From NCBI GenBank assembly GCA_965224015.1, contig OZ245032.1:3038001-3102000 (forward strand): DNA of 64,000 nt, written 5' to 3'. The notes under the pieces were generated by a model, which did not search any database, was not told where the DNA came from, and worked only from the letters and a program-made list of their open reading frames with translations. The translations under genes and the position numbers were made by a program. This DNA comes from CBDCVD01 sp965224015. Lineage in GTDB: Bacteria; Pseudomonadota; Alphaproteobacteria; Rhizobiales; CBDCVD01. Of the stretch, positions 27,900 to 36,712 are shown piece by piece; within the stretch, counting starts at the first letter, position 1; the number at the start of each line of letters is the position of its first letter.

Positions 27900-28083
27900 T
27901 TGCCGGTCAACGGCGACGAATATATTGCGACTTGCCGCGTTCGCTAATTGTGTTGCGGACGCTTTGATCCACATCTGATCATCTTTAATGGAAGTGTTGC
28001 CGCCAACACCTCGCACTTGAAGCGGGTCTTGGCCCCGTGTTGCAGATATTGCTCTGAGCGCGTCTGTGACGAGGCGGCGTTTA
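27900..28083 (-). pseudogene. class II aldolase N-terminal fragment
   Basis: The minus-strand frame encodes about 58 residues such as RGVGGNTSIKDDQMWIKASA and RNIFVAVD, matching the N-terminal metal-binding domain start of large class II aldolases (the aldolase part of rhamnulose-phosphate aldolase/dehydrogenase-type proteins). The rest of the domain, including the zinc histidines, is missing. The upstream boundary is exactly the edge of the R103 copy at 28084, whose sequence supplies an artificial start to the open frame. I treat it as a remnant. Confidence 0.7.
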
Positions 28084-28186
28084 ATACCAAGGGTCCTTAA
28101 CAATGACTCATGGCTTAGCGTCAAGTAAGTGTGTTATCAAGGCAGTACACCAGTCGGCGTGTCTATAAAGCCAATACCGCTGGTAT
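28084..28186 (-). repeat. R103 element, full length (103 bp)
   Basis: Starts ATACCAAGGGTCCTTAACAA, ends CCAATACCGCTGGTAT. It abuts the class II aldolase remnant on one side and lies 8 bases from the stop of the HAD phosphatase gene on the other. Confidence 0.9.
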
Positions 28187-28194
28187 AGGATCAG

Positions 28195-29040
28195 TCATTG
28201 TAGTTCATTGATGGTGTAGGTGGGGGCGCTTACGCGCTTTTGCTGAACCAGGTCGGCTAAGATTGCGCAGCGTTGGGCATCATGGTGGCAAGCGCCAAAG
28301 CGCCTTTTGTATAGCCCGCCCAAGACCAAAAGCGTGTCCCATCCGGCATTAGCCGCACCAGCGATGTCATGGTCGAGGCTGTCCCCCACCATCAGGTGGC
28401 GCCCAGCGCCCATGGCTTTTTCAACGGCCTGGAAAACCGGCAGATAGGGTTTGCCATAGAAATAGACTTGCCCACCCATGGCTTTATAGTGCCTGGCAAT
28501 GGCGCCTGGGGAAACAACCAGCGCATCTGAACGTGGTGACGCCTGGTCGGGATTGGAGCAATAGATCGGCATACCGCGCTTCAGGGCGTCTTCCAAAATA
28601 ACTTGGAATTCATCTTCCGCACTGCCATCGGGCAGCCCCATTAGAAGAATAGCGTCCGCATCGCTTAAAGCGACTAACGCCAGGTTTAACCCTTGCGCCC
28701 AATGCCTGGCATCGCCCGGCGCCCGCTCAATTGGGAATAAATGGGTGGTTGCAATGTCACCCCGTGCCATGTCACGCCAAAGGGCTTCGCCACTCGTCAT
28801 AATTGTCGTGAACAGCTTTTGAGAAAAACCCATACCAACAATGCGGCGAAGATTGGGGACTGACCGCTTACCCGAGTTTGACAGAACGGCTAGCCGGGCG
28901 CCACGCGCGTGCAGTCCATTTAAACAATTGATTGCTGATGGGTAGGGCGTCATGCCATCATGCAGCACACCCCACTGATCCAGGACAATAGCATCATAAT
29001 TTGATGCGATGGCCTCAAGCCTGTCAATATGCTCTGCCAT
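28195..29040 (-). CDS. TIGR01459-type HAD class IIA hydrolase
   Basis: 281 residues of the NagD-like HAD phosphatase group, subfamily TIGR01459, common in alphaproteobacteria. HAD motif 1 is YDAIVLDQWGVLHDG (the nucleophile Asp is in LDQWG). Motif 2 is AVLSNSGKRS. GKPYLPVFQAVEKAMG carries the motif 3 lysine and LMVGDSLDHDIAGAANAG motif 4. The substrate of this subfamily is not known to me. It is bordered by repeats on both sides: R103 downstream and the MITE at 29058 upstream, so its promoter must be in or beyond the MITE. Confidence 0.9.
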   Translation of the reverse strand: MAEHIDRLEAIASNYDAIVLDQWGVLHDGMTPYPSAINCLNGLHARGARLAVLSNSGKRSVPNLRRIVGMGFSQKLFTTIMTSGEALWRDMARGDIATTHLFPIERAPGDARHWAQGLNLALVALSDADAILLMGLPDGSAEDEFQVILEDALKRGMPIYCSNPDQASPRSDALVVSPGAIARHYKAMGGQVYFYGKPYLPVFQAVEKAMGAGRHLMVGDSLDHDIAGAANAGWDTLLVLGGLYKRRFGACHHDAQRCAILADLVQQKRVSAPTYTINELQ

Positions 29041-29057
29041 AGGCGTTCGTTGGTGCG

Positions 29058-29332
29058 CTAGATGTAGTCTTTCAATAAGTTGTTCTCAAGGTGGCAGGTC
29101 TGAAGTCAGGGTTATTGCGGCCATTGCCGTCAGCAAGGCCATATCAGGCCATTCATCTGATCATTGCTTTTTTTCGATTTATCCAACGCTGTCAAGGGTT
29201 TAAAAACCGCTGAAAGCGGCGCGAAGCGCCCTTGACAGCGCTGGAGAAATCGAACATCTCTCATGATCAGACGAATGGCCACCTGCATCCGATGCATTTA
29301 CCAGAGACAACGTGTTGAAAATACACATCTAG
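29058..29332 (+). repeat. structured MITE-like element, family 2, full copy
   Basis: About 275 bases with inverted CTAGATGT ends. Inside are nested inverted repeats: GGCCATTCATCTGATCAT pairs with ATGATCAGACGAATGGCC, a 25-base stem TCGATTTATCCAACGCTGTC pairs across the centre, and CCGCTGAAAGCGG forms an inner hairpin. A second copy is at 59570-59819 and its differences preserve the pairing. The right CTAG supplies the stop codon of the next gene. Confidence 0.85.
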
Positions 29333-30264
29333 TATTCAGCCATATCTTTGGGATTAACGAGGCCGGCCAGATAGGTTTCCGCCTCTTTCCTGGTCATTGC
29401 AGGCGCAGCTTTATTGGCCATGCCATCGGGAATATCACCAAAATAAAACTTAAAGCCCGGAATGTGTTGGCGGCGCCGGCGAATGGGCATGCCCGCATAG
29501 GGAAACACAGGGGAGCGCGTATTGGCGGCTTCATCGTGGCATGGCAAAACATAGTCAGCGCGCTTATCGATCTCTTCTACCGACTTCCAGCCTTCATAAG
29601 AATTAACGAAACGTGCAGGTACCCAATAGCGCCATTTCTCCGCTGCATTGGGTTCAAGGTTGCGTTCAACAAAGATTGCATCACCGGCGATCACAATATC
29701 ACCCATGGACGTGGCAACGGTGACAGCCATATGGCCAACGGAGTGACCCGGCGTGGGGAACATGGTGATACCAGGCAACACCTCGCATTCATCTTGCACC
29801 GCTTCGAAAACACAACCGGCATAAGGTGGCTCAATGCCCAGGATGCCACATTCATAGGTGCGATAATAAAGCGGCAGAGGATTGTATGCCATTTCAATCT
29901 CGCCCTTTGGCGCGATGTAGCGTGCATTTTTGAATTGCTTCATGTTCTGCACGTGATCCCAATGCAGATGCGTGAAAACAATCGCGTCAATCTCATCCGG
30001 GTGCACACCAAGCTTTTGCTGCAAATGCTCGTGTACTTCCAGGCAGCCCCGCTTCTCGCACTTATGGTGATATTTCGTTGCCCGTTGTTCGTCGCAAAGC
30101 CCTGTGTCGATTAGGATTTTGTGCTCACCCGTATCAACATAGTGGCAATATACGGGGTTCCAGTATTTTTTTCCCGCGGGACCTTTCCAAAAAATATAGG
30201 TGCCCAGGTCAGCTTCCAGCCAACCGGTATTAATGGGATAAATTTTTGTTTCCTGTATACCCAT
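29329..30264 (-). CDS. MBL-fold hydrolase, N-acyl homoserine lactonase-like
   Basis: 311 residues of the metallo-beta-lactamase superfamily. The metal-binding HLHWDH is in VFTHLHWDHVQNM near residue 105. A further histidine is in PTPGHSVGHMAV, and an aspartate in DIVIAGDAIFVERN. The overall pattern fits the N-acyl homoserine lactonase or lactone hydrolase group, so it may open a lactone, but the substrate is unproven. I start at the ATG at 30264 (MGIQETKIYPINTGWLEADL). The gene follows gntR on the same strand by 73 bases, with a TTGTATGCAA site in the gap. Its TAG stop lies in the terminal CTAG of the MITE at 29058. Confidence 0.87.
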   Translation of the reverse strand: MGIQETKIYPINTGWLEADLGTYIFWKGPAGKKYWNPVYCHYVDTGEHKILIDTGLCDEQRATKYHHKCEKRGCLEVHEHLQQKLGVHPDEIDAIVFTHLHWDHVQNMKQFKNARYIAPKGEIEMAYNPLPLYYRTYECGILGIEPPYAGCVFEAVQDECEVLPGITMFPTPGHSVGHMAVTVATSMGDIVIAGDAIFVERNLEPNAAEKWRYWVPARFVNSYEGWKSVEEIDKRADYVLPCHDEAANTRSPVFPYAGMPIRRRRQHIPGFKFYFGDIPDGMANKAAPAMTRKEAETYLAGLVNPKDMAEY

Positions 30265-30280
30265 CGGTTCCTTCCAGATT

Positions 30281-30290
30281 TTGTATGCAA
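30281..30290 (-). promoter_or_regulatory. candidate GntR operator upstream of the MBL-fold gene
   Basis: TTGTATGCAA, 17 bases before the MBL-fold start codon. It differs by one base from the palindrome at 31081 on the other side of gntR. FCD-type GntR regulators commonly bind such short palindromes. Assignment to this regulator is inferred from position and recurrence. Confidence 0.55.
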
Positions 30291-30337
30291 AACGTGTATT
30301 ATGCGCACATGCATAAACCCATTTTTGCAAAACGCGA

Positions 30338-30994
30338 CTAATTTGCTTTGAGTGCTGCCATAAAGCTGTGGGTCATATGGGTGCGCATGGCTTTCGATGC
30401 CGTTCCCGAATCTTCCGAGAAGATGTTATCAATGAGGGCCTGGTGGCTATTGGCGGACTCGATCAAATCATCGTGGGTGGCAAATTTCTTTGCTCTAAAA
30501 GGGCCGGTCCGCTTTCTGAACTCGGCAGCGATTTCCGCCATATAGGGATTGCCGGTGGCGGCGTAGATGGCCTCATGGAATTGTTCATTGGCGCGCAGAT
30601 AGGCTTTACGATCATCCGCTTGTGCCGCCGCAACGCACGCTTCCTGGGCTGCTAAAATTTCCGCTTTTGACAAAAAGGTGAGCCTTTGCGCAGCGATTCG
30701 GGCGCAAGCCGCTTCAATTTCGTGCATGGCTTCAAAGATTTGCGCTAATTCTTCGCGACTGAAGGTACCAACAAAAACGCCGCGCTTCTTGCCCTGTACC
30801 AATACCCCCTGGGCTGTGAGGCGCGACAGGGCCTCACGAACCGGGGTTCTGGACGCCCCAAATCGTTCTGCCAATCCCATTTCGTCAAGGCGCTGACCCG
30901 GGGTCAGTTCGCCTATGCTAATGTCTTCAAGCAGTTGGCGCTCAATGCGGGCCGCGGCGGACTGTTTCGTGGGTGCGTTGTTTGTTGGGGCCAT
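30338..30994 (-). CDS. GntR-family regulator, FadR/FCD subfamily
   Basis: 218 residues. The N-terminal winged helix-turn-helix has LAERFGASRTPVREALSRL, typical of GntR. The C-terminal all-helical FCD domain has EQFHEAIYAATGNPYM and a late histidine in RTHMTHSFMAAL, likely metal and ligand site residues. Such proteins usually repress catabolic operons and are released by the substrate or an intermediate. It is divergent from the ABC transporter operon and leads the MBL-fold gene. Matching palindromes sit in both intergenic gaps. Confidence 0.93.
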   Translation of the reverse strand: MAPTNNAPTKQSAAARIERQLLEDISIGELTPGQRLDEMGLAERFGASRTPVREALSRLTAQGVLVQGKKRGVFVGTFSREELAQIFEAMHEIEAACARIAAQRLTFLSKAEILAAQEACVAAAQADDRKAYLRANEQFHEAIYAATGNPYMAEIAAEFRKRTGPFRAKKFATHDDLIESANSHQALIDNIFSEDSGTASKAMRTHMTHSFMAALKAN

Positions 30995-31080
30995 ATTGTG
31001 TAGGTTCTCCGATCATTTTTCCTGCTATTAGATACAAAAAAATGACCGAAAATGCAATTGCTGTATTTTTCTATTTGACT

Positions 31081-31090
31081 TTGTATACAA
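31081..31090 (+). promoter_or_regulatory. candidate GntR operator upstream of the ABC operon
   Basis: Perfect palindrome TTGTATACAA, 30 bases before the ABC ATPase ATG and 87 bases from the gntR start. It sits in an AT-rich stretch (TTTTTCTATTTGACTTTG) that would be the promoter core, so binding could block transcription. The matching site at 30281 supports regulation of both arms by the same protein. Confidence 0.6.
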
Positions 31091-31119
31091 TTTGCGACAA
31101 CTTTTACCGGGGAGGGGTA

Positions 31120-32205
31120 ATGCCAACAATCAAACTACACAATCTGACCAAGCGATATGATGCGGTGGACGTATTACACGGCATCAATCTGGAGATGGTC
31201 GACCGGGAATTCACAGCTCTGGTGGGGCCTTCTGGCTGCGGTAAATCTACCACCCTGCGCATGATCGCCGGGCTGGAGTCGGTCACGGATGGCGAAATCT
31301 ATGTCGATGATCAACCCATTAGCCAATTAGAGCCAAAAGATCGCAATATCGCTATGGTGTTCCAGGACTATGCGCTTTATCCGCATATGAATGTCGCGCA
31401 GAATATTTCGTTTGCCCTGAGGTTGCAAAAGCGCCCGAAGACAGAGATCGACGCAAAGGTCCGTGAAGTGGCGGAGATTGTTGGTCTTACCGCGTTTTTA
31501 GCGCGCAAGCCTGGTGCGCTATCAGGCGGTCAGCGGCAACGGGTTGCCATGGCCAGAGCACTGGCCAAAGACAGCGACATGTTTCTGTTCGATGAGCCGC
31601 TTTCCAATTTAGATGCCAAGCTGCGCGGTCAGATGCGTGCCGAGTTGGCTTTGCTGCGCCAGCGCGTCAACAAGAACATGATCTATGTAACCCACGATCA
31701 GATTGAGGCAATGACCTTAGCCGATCGCATCGTCGTCATGCAGGGGGGCCATATTCAGCAGCAGGGTTCTCCACAGACGCTATTCAAAAACCCGGTGAAC
31801 AAGTTCGTAGCCGGGTTTTTAGGTTCGCCGCCAATGAATTTCCTAAATGCTGTCCTTACCAACGAAGGCGATAAGCTCTTCGCCATGGGTGATGGTTTCA
31901 AGATCGCAATCCCGAAGCAGAAAGCAAAGGCGCTTGGCAAAACAGAGGGCAAAACCTTTCTAGGTATTCGCCCCAGCGATCTGCAGTTCGACGAGAATGC
32001 AAAGGGCGAGGCGTCACTCGATCTGCAGGTTCGAGTCTGCGAATATATCGGCGCGCAATCGGTGCTGCTGTGCAGTTGCGGCAATGCCAACGTCACCGTC
32101 GAAATCAAATCCGAAACCCCCATTGCATTGGGTAGCACACTAAAGTTTGCGATCAGGCCGCAAGGCATTCACATATTTGATCGCGAAACGGAGAAGGCGC
32201 TCTGA
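31120..32205 (+). CDS. carbohydrate ABC transporter ATP-binding protein (MalK/UgpC type)
   Basis: 361 residues. Walker A is GPSGCGKST (residues 36-44), the Q-loop VFQDYALYP near 80, the signature LSGGQRQRVAMARAL near 134, and Walker B MFLFDEPLSNLD near 154. The C-terminal OB-fold domain (FLGIRPSDLQF) is typical of MalK-like subunits of sugar importers. The ATG at 31120 follows GGGGAGGGG. An earlier in-frame ATG at 30973 would place 49 unrelated residues across the operator. It is the first gene of the operon running to 37361. Confidence 0.95.
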   Translation: MPTIKLHNLTKRYDAVDVLHGINLEMVDREFTALVGPSGCGKSTTLRMIAGLESVTDGEIYVDDQPISQLEPKDRNIAMVFQDYALYPHMNVAQNISFALRLQKRPKTEIDAKVREVAEIVGLTAFLARKPGALSGGQRQRVAMARALAKDSDMFLFDEPLSNLDAKLRGQMRAELALLRQRVNKNMIYVTHDQIEAMTLADRIVVMQGGHIQQQGSPQTLFKNPVNKFVAGFLGSPPMNFLNAVLTNEGDKLFAMGDGFKIAIPKQKAKALGKTEGKTFLGIRPSDLQFDENAKGEASLDLQVRVCEYIGAQSVLLCSCGNANVTVEIKSETPIALGSTLKFAIRPQGIHIFDRETEKAL

Positions 32206-32240
32206 TGCGCCAACGAGTTGAGCAAATAAGGAGGAGTTCT

Positions 32241-33572
32241 ATGCTCAGTATACTAAAACGCACGGCCATCGGGGCTACCGCCGCCCTGGCGATGATGAGC
32301 ACCACCTTGGCAAACCCATACAAGGAATACGAGGGTACTACGCTGGTAGTGAACTTCCCGGCGCACCCGCACTACAATGCGGTGCTGAAAATTTTGCCTG
32401 AGTTTACGAAAGAGACGGGAATTGAGGTGGAAGTGGATCAGCTTCCATATCTCAAAATGCGCGAGCGCCAGACTTTGGAACTGGCGCAGGATGAAGGTGA
32501 TTATGATCTGATTGCTTACGTGGTCTTTTCGAAAGCGGACTATGTCTATGCAGACCAGTTGGAAAACCTGGCGCGTTATTTTATGAACCCGAAGCTGGCG
32601 GATCCAGGCTATGATGCCGATGATCTGATCGACGGTTATGTCTACAATATAGGTTTTGCCGGCGGCAACAAAGGCTACCTTGAAGGCAAGACCGGGTCTC
32701 TGTTCGGTATCCCATATGGGTCAGAAACCTCTATCCTGGGCTATCGCAAGGACATCTTTGAAAAGCATGGGCTGAAAGTGCCTGAAACCTATGACGAGAT
32801 GTTGGAAATCGCGTGTAAAATTCCGCAACTGGAATCTGGCATGGGTGGTCTGTCCTCGCGCGCCGCCTCCGGCCACCATGCGAGCCACGCTTTTTTGCTG
32901 CATCTGGCACCTTTGGGTGGTCGCGTGTTTGACGATAGTTGGAACCCAATCATCAACAATGAAGCCGCTGTGAAAGCTGCCAAGGCGCTGAAAAAAATCG
33001 TTGATTGCGGCCCGGAAGGCGCAGCAAGCTTTGGTTTTGGGGAAGCGCTTGGCTCCTTCCTGAATGGCGACACAGCCATGTTCCTCGACACAACAGTAGT
33101 CGCGGGGCAGATTAATGACCCCAGTAAATCGAAGGTTGTCGGCAAAGTTGGCTGGGCCCTGCATCCAATGGGCGTGCGCCGCGGATCGCAAACCGGTGGC
33201 TTTGGTATCGGTATTCCGAAAAATGCCGAGAACAAGGAAGCCGCGTTCTTATTGATGCAGTGGCTGACCTCCAAAAAAGGCGACAAGCTGGTAGCTCTTG
33301 CTGGCGGTAACCCCTCACGTTTCTCCACCCACGCTGATGCTGAGGTCAATGCGAAGTTTCCACATATGGCGACCTTTGGGGAAGCGCTGAAACATGCCGA
33401 TCCGGACTGGCGTCCGATCATCCCCGTCTGGGGCAAGATCAACGCCGATCTTGGTACAACCCTGTCCAAGGTCCTGACCGAGGATCTGGATATTCAGAAG
33501 GCGCTGGACGGTGTAGCGGAACGCACCAAAGGTGTCATGGAAGAGGCCGGCTACTACACCTGGCGACAATAA
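32241..33572 (+). CDS. extracellular solute-binding protein of the ABC importer
   Basis: 443 residues, family 1 solute-binding protein (sugar type). It starts with a signal peptide (MLSILKRTAIGATAALAMMS, cut near TTLAN). The mature part has the two-lobe pattern, for example EVDQLPYLKMRERQTLELAQ and FGIPYGSETSILGYRKDIF. The ATG at 32241 has AGGAGG upstream. It captures the substrate in the periplasm and delivers it to the two permeases. The substrate cannot be read, though neighbours suggest a sugar or sugar-acid. The gap to the permease gene is 136 bases and contains a hairpin. Confidence 0.93.
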   Translation: MLSILKRTAIGATAALAMMSTTLANPYKEYEGTTLVVNFPAHPHYNAVLKILPEFTKETGIEVEVDQLPYLKMRERQTLELAQDEGDYDLIAYVVFSKADYVYADQLENLARYFMNPKLADPGYDADDLIDGYVYNIGFAGGNKGYLEGKTGSLFGIPYGSETSILGYRKDIFEKHGLKVPETYDEMLEIACKIPQLESGMGGLSSRAASGHHASHAFLLHLAPLGGRVFDDSWNPIINNEAAVKAAKALKKIVDCGPEGAASFGFGEALGSFLNGDTAMFLDTTVVAGQINDPSKSKVVGKVGWALHPMGVRRGSQTGGFGIGIPKNAENKEAAFLLMQWLTSKKGDKLVALAGGNPSRFSTHADAEVNAKFPHMATFGEALKHADPDWRPIIPVWGKINADLGTTLSKVLTEDLDIQKALDGVAERTKGVMEEAGYYTWRQ

Positions 33573-33626
33573 GTGCCAATGTCCCAGCCTCTTAATCCGT
33601 AGGTTGAGACACTCTTATCCTCCCTG

Positions 33627-33663
33627 TCCTGTGGCCTGGGTTATCGCTTCCTGGGCCACAGGA
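33627..33663 (+). promoter_or_regulatory. hairpin between binding-protein and permease genes
   Basis: TCCTGTGGCC and GGCCACAGGA form a perfect 10-bp stem with a 17-base loop. There is no T-run after it, so it is not a standard terminator. Hairpins in this position often stabilise the binding-protein mRNA and lower permease expression; that role is inferred. Confidence 0.6.
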
Positions 33664-33708
33664 AACACCTGAGAAACCTGATCATACCCGGTACGCACCG
33701 TTAAGCCC

Positions 33709-34614
33709 ATGAAAACCAGCAGTCGCTTTACCCCATACATGTTTATGGCCCCCGCTGCCATAATCATGGCGTTGGCACTGCTCTATCCGCTGGGCTACAT
33801 GATCTATGGTTCATTCCGGGAATGGGACCCGAGCCAAAATATATCAGAAACAGAATTTGTTGGCCTCAAGAACTACATTACGCTTTGGTTTGATCCGGCT
33901 TTCCGGGAGAGCTTATCCGTCACGCTAACCTTCGCCTTTGCTGTGGTGATTGCAGAGATGGTAATCGGCGTTGGCCTTGCATTACTGCTTGATCGCAACA
34001 TTCGCGGCATGTCTGTTTTGCGCACCCTCTTCATCCTGCCAATGATGATTGCGCCCGTCGTTGTGGGTTTGATGTGGCGGTATATGTATCACCCAACGCT
34101 CGGCACCTTTAACCAGACGCTAAAGAGCCTCGGCTTTGAGGGCGTTGATTGGTTGGGGCAATACGCATTACTTTCTGTCATCATCGCGGATGTGTGGCAG
34201 TGGACCCCATTTATTTTTATTCTTTCCCTTGCTGCGTTGCAGTCCTTGCCGCGTTCCGCGCTGGAAGCTGCGCGTATTGATGGCGCAACCGCCTGGCAGC
34301 AAATTGTACACATCAAGATTCCCTTGATGATGCCCGTTTTGATCGTCACCGCGCTGCTGCGCCTGATTGATGCGTTTAAAGTGCTGGAAGTTATTTTGGT
34401 GATGACTGAGGGCGGGCCTGGCCTATCGACTGAGATTGTGGCGCTGCGCATCTCCCGCACGGCCACGGAGTTTCGTGAGCTTGGCGTTGCCGCGGCCATG
34501 TCAAACTATTTGCTGCTCCTGCTGCTCATTTTGACGATGTCGATGTTCATTTTCACCCGCATCCAAGGGGCGCGCGCCGCGCGGCAAGCGCGGCAGATTG
34601 AGGAAGAGTTGTGA
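33709..34614 (+). CDS. sugar ABC transporter permease 1 (MalF type)
   Basis: 301 residues with about six membrane spans, beginning MFMAPAAIIMALALLYPLGY. The EAA loop that contacts the ATPase is visible as LEAARIDGATAWQQIVHIKI near residue 185. This is the short MalF-like type. It overlaps the next permease at TGATG. It follows the binding protein and completes, with its neighbour, an inner-membrane importer. Confidence 0.94.
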   Translation: MKTSSRFTPYMFMAPAAIIMALALLYPLGYMIYGSFREWDPSQNISETEFVGLKNYITLWFDPAFRESLSVTLTFAFAVVIAEMVIGVGLALLLDRNIRGMSVLRTLFILPMMIAPVVVGLMWRYMYHPTLGTFNQTLKSLGFEGVDWLGQYALLSVIIADVWQWTPFIFILSLAALQSLPRSALEAARIDGATAWQQIVHIKIPLMMPVLIVTALLRLIDAFKVLEVILVMTEGGPGLSTEIVALRISRTATEFRELGVAAAMSNYLLLLLLILTMSMFIFTRIQGARAARQARQIEEEL

Positions 34615-35543
34615 TGCCATATGAACGCCAGAACCCTGCCTTTTATGCGCTGCTCGCTGCGTTGATTTGCATGGCTGTGGGCCCCATCGCCCTCATGTTT
34701 GTCAATTCATTCAAACTGGATGTGGACATTATCTCCGGCACATCCGGGTTGCTGTTCCTGCCAACCATCCAGAACTATGAGACGGCCCTGTGCGATGTGC
34801 TTTGGTATGATCCCGATCATTTGGATTTCTGCTCGCTCAAATTTGGCGGCGCATTCATCAATTCACTAATCATCGCTTTAGTATCCACGGCACTGACGCT
34901 CATTATTGGAACTATGGCCGCTTATGCGTTGGTGCGGTTTCGCTTCATGGGGCGCGACACGGTTTCATTGACAACTCTGATGGTGCGCATGGTTCCACCG
35001 GCGGTACTTCTCGTGCCTGTATTTGGCCTATGGAACAATGAGTTTTGTCTGGATAGGGATGGTCTGATTGGCGGCGCGATTCGGGACACATTCGGCGGAC
35101 GCGGTGATGTGTGTTTGGCTGGCACGCATTCCGGCATTATCCTCATTTATATCGCCATGAACCTGCCGTTTGTCATCTGGATATTGCAAAGCTTCATAGT
35201 TCAGGTGCCGCGCAGTCTGGAGGAGGCTGCGCGGGTGGATGGGGCCGGGCCGTTTCAGGTGTTTTTCAGGATTGTCCTACCACTCATTCAGCCGGGTTTG
35301 GCGGCGGCGGCGATTTTCACCTTTCGCATTGCGTGGAATGAATATCTGCTCGCTTCCGCACTTTCAGATCGTGACACTAAAACTGTGCCTATCCTGATCG
35401 TGAACAACATGTCAGAGTTCAATGTGGAGTGGGGTGTGATCATGGCAACCGGTATGTTGCTTGCTATACCTCCGATTATCTTCACACTGTTTGCGTCGCG
35501 CCAGATCATTACTGGCATGACCGCCGGAGCGGTTAAAGGATAG
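34614..35543 (+). CDS. sugar ABC transporter permease 2 (MalG type)
   Basis: About 309 residues with six membrane spans. The EAA loop is EEAARVDGAGPFQVFFRIVL near residue 203. Two Cys-containing insertions stand out relative to usual MalG proteins: one near residues 55-80 (LCDVLWYDPDHLDFCSLKFG) and one near 145-170 (GGRGDVCLAGTHSG). Both would lie in loops outside the membrane; a disulfide is possible but speculative. Start codon overlaps the preceding stop. Confidence 0.92.
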   Translation: MPYERQNPAFYALLAALICMAVGPIALMFVNSFKLDVDIISGTSGLLFLPTIQNYETALCDVLWYDPDHLDFCSLKFGGAFINSLIIALVSTALTLIIGTMAAYALVRFRFMGRDTVSLTTLMVRMVPPAVLLVPVFGLWNNEFCLDRDGLIGGAIRDTFGGRGDVCLAGTHSGIILIYIAMNLPFVIWILQSFIVQVPRSLEEAARVDGAGPFQVFFRIVLPLIQPGLAAAAIFTFRIAWNEYLLASALSDRDTKTVPILIVNNMSEFNVEWGVIMATGMLLAIPPIIFTLFASRQIITGMTAGAVKG

Positions 35544-35548
35544 CCCCT

Positions 35549-36712
35549 ATGCCACGGGTTTTGGTGCTTTCCACGTTGGCGACAAAGCGGGCCGAAACGG
35601 AATATTTATCGCAAAGACTACGCGCGTTTGGTGCTGACGGCGAATTGATCGACATTTCGCTGGAGACCGGCGGCAAAATCGTTGGCGGCGAGGAAAAATG
35701 CCTTGCAATGACACACGCTGTAAATCGTACTCTGGCTCAGGTTAGCGATGCAGTGCAGGGCGATGCTGAAGTTGTTATTGGCTTGGGAGGCGGCACCGGC
35801 GGAGAGATTGTCCTTCAGGTGTTGCAGGCCCTTCCCATTACATTTCCCAAAATTTTGGTTACGACCTTGCCGTTTGATGCGCGCTTTGTCGTATCGGATA
35901 ACGCTATTATTCTGGTGCCGACCTTGGTGGATGTTTGTGGCCTCAACACAATATTGCGTGAGGCGCTGATCAATACCGCAGCTATGGCCGCCGGGCTTTG
36001 CCGCAAAGAACGCAAAGGGGAACTCAAAGACATCCACGCATCCATCGGCATCACCGCGCTTGGCGTGACCAACGACGCTGTCTCTCCACTTGTGCGCCGG
36101 TTGCAAGGGCGAGGACGCGAGTGCACCGTCTTTCATGCCAATGGCTTTGGCGGCGCCGCATTTGCTCGATTTGCAGATAACAATGCCTTCAGTACGATCA
36201 TTGATCTGACTCCTCATGAAATCACCCGCATTAAAATTGCTGGTACCCATGTCAACATGCCCAAGCGGTTCACCGCGGGGTCGCATTTGCCACGTATTAC
36301 CTTGCCAGGCGCATTGAATTTCATTGGCCTTGGTGAATTGGCGCTCATCCCAGAGCGTTATGCACAGCGACCCCACTATGCCCATTCGGGCTTTTTCACC
36401 CACGTGCAAATCACACCAGAGGAAATGGAAATCGTAGCGCGCTCGCTTGCACGGAGCCTTGGCGCTGCAAGGGGACCGCAAGCGATCATTGTGCCCATGG
36501 GCGGCTTTTCTCATCAGGATTGTCCTGGCGGCATTATCGAAAATAAAAAATTGCGCGGAATTTTTCTCGAAATCGTGAGGGCGACAGTCAGGAATAGCAT
36601 CCGGATTATCGAGTTGGACGCCCACATCAATGATGCCGCCGTTACCAGGACCATTGTCGAAACGCTGCCTCAGCTTGCAGCAGAGTTTGAGGATTTAACC
36701 CATGGATCATAG
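35549..36712 (+). CDS. Tm-1-like ATP-binding (UPF0261) protein
   Basis: 387 residues. The family is named after tomato Tm-1, and its bacterial members often lie near catabolic operons, with unclear biochemistry. Family-like features are VLSTLATKRAETEYLSQRLR at the start, IGLGGGTGGEI near residue 72, ALGVTNDAVSPLVRRL near 172 and HANGFGGAAFARFAD near 192. The gene begins six bases after the permease and overlaps the aldolase gene by 11 bases, so it is co-translated with them. A role in converting the imported substrate is inferred only from that. Confidence 0.9.
   Translation: MPRVLVLSTLATKRAETEYLSQRLRAFGADGELIDISLETGGKIVGGEEKCLAMTHAVNRTLAQVSDAVQGDAEVVIGLGGGTGGEIVLQVLQALPITFPKILVTTLPFDARFVVSDNAIILVPTLVDVCGLNTILREALINTAAMAAGLCRKERKGELKDIHASIGITALGVTNDAVSPLVRRLQGRGRECTVFHANGFGGAAFARFADNNAFSTIIDLTPHEITRIKIAGTHVNMPKRFTAGSHLPRITLPGALNFIGLGELALIPERYAQRPHYAHSGFFTHVQITPEEMEIVARSLARSLGAARGPQAIIVPMGGFSHQDCPGGIIENKKLRGIFLEIVRATVRNSIRIIELDAHINDAAVTRTIVETLPQLAAEFEDLTHGS

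Noticed and set aside
33627..33663. Rho-independent terminator inside the ABC operon
   Set aside because: The stem is not followed by a T-run and the permease genes downstream need read-through.
35618..36625. 335-codon minus-strand frame
   Set aside because: Antisense to the Tm-1-like gene, which has clear family motifs and coupled neighbours.
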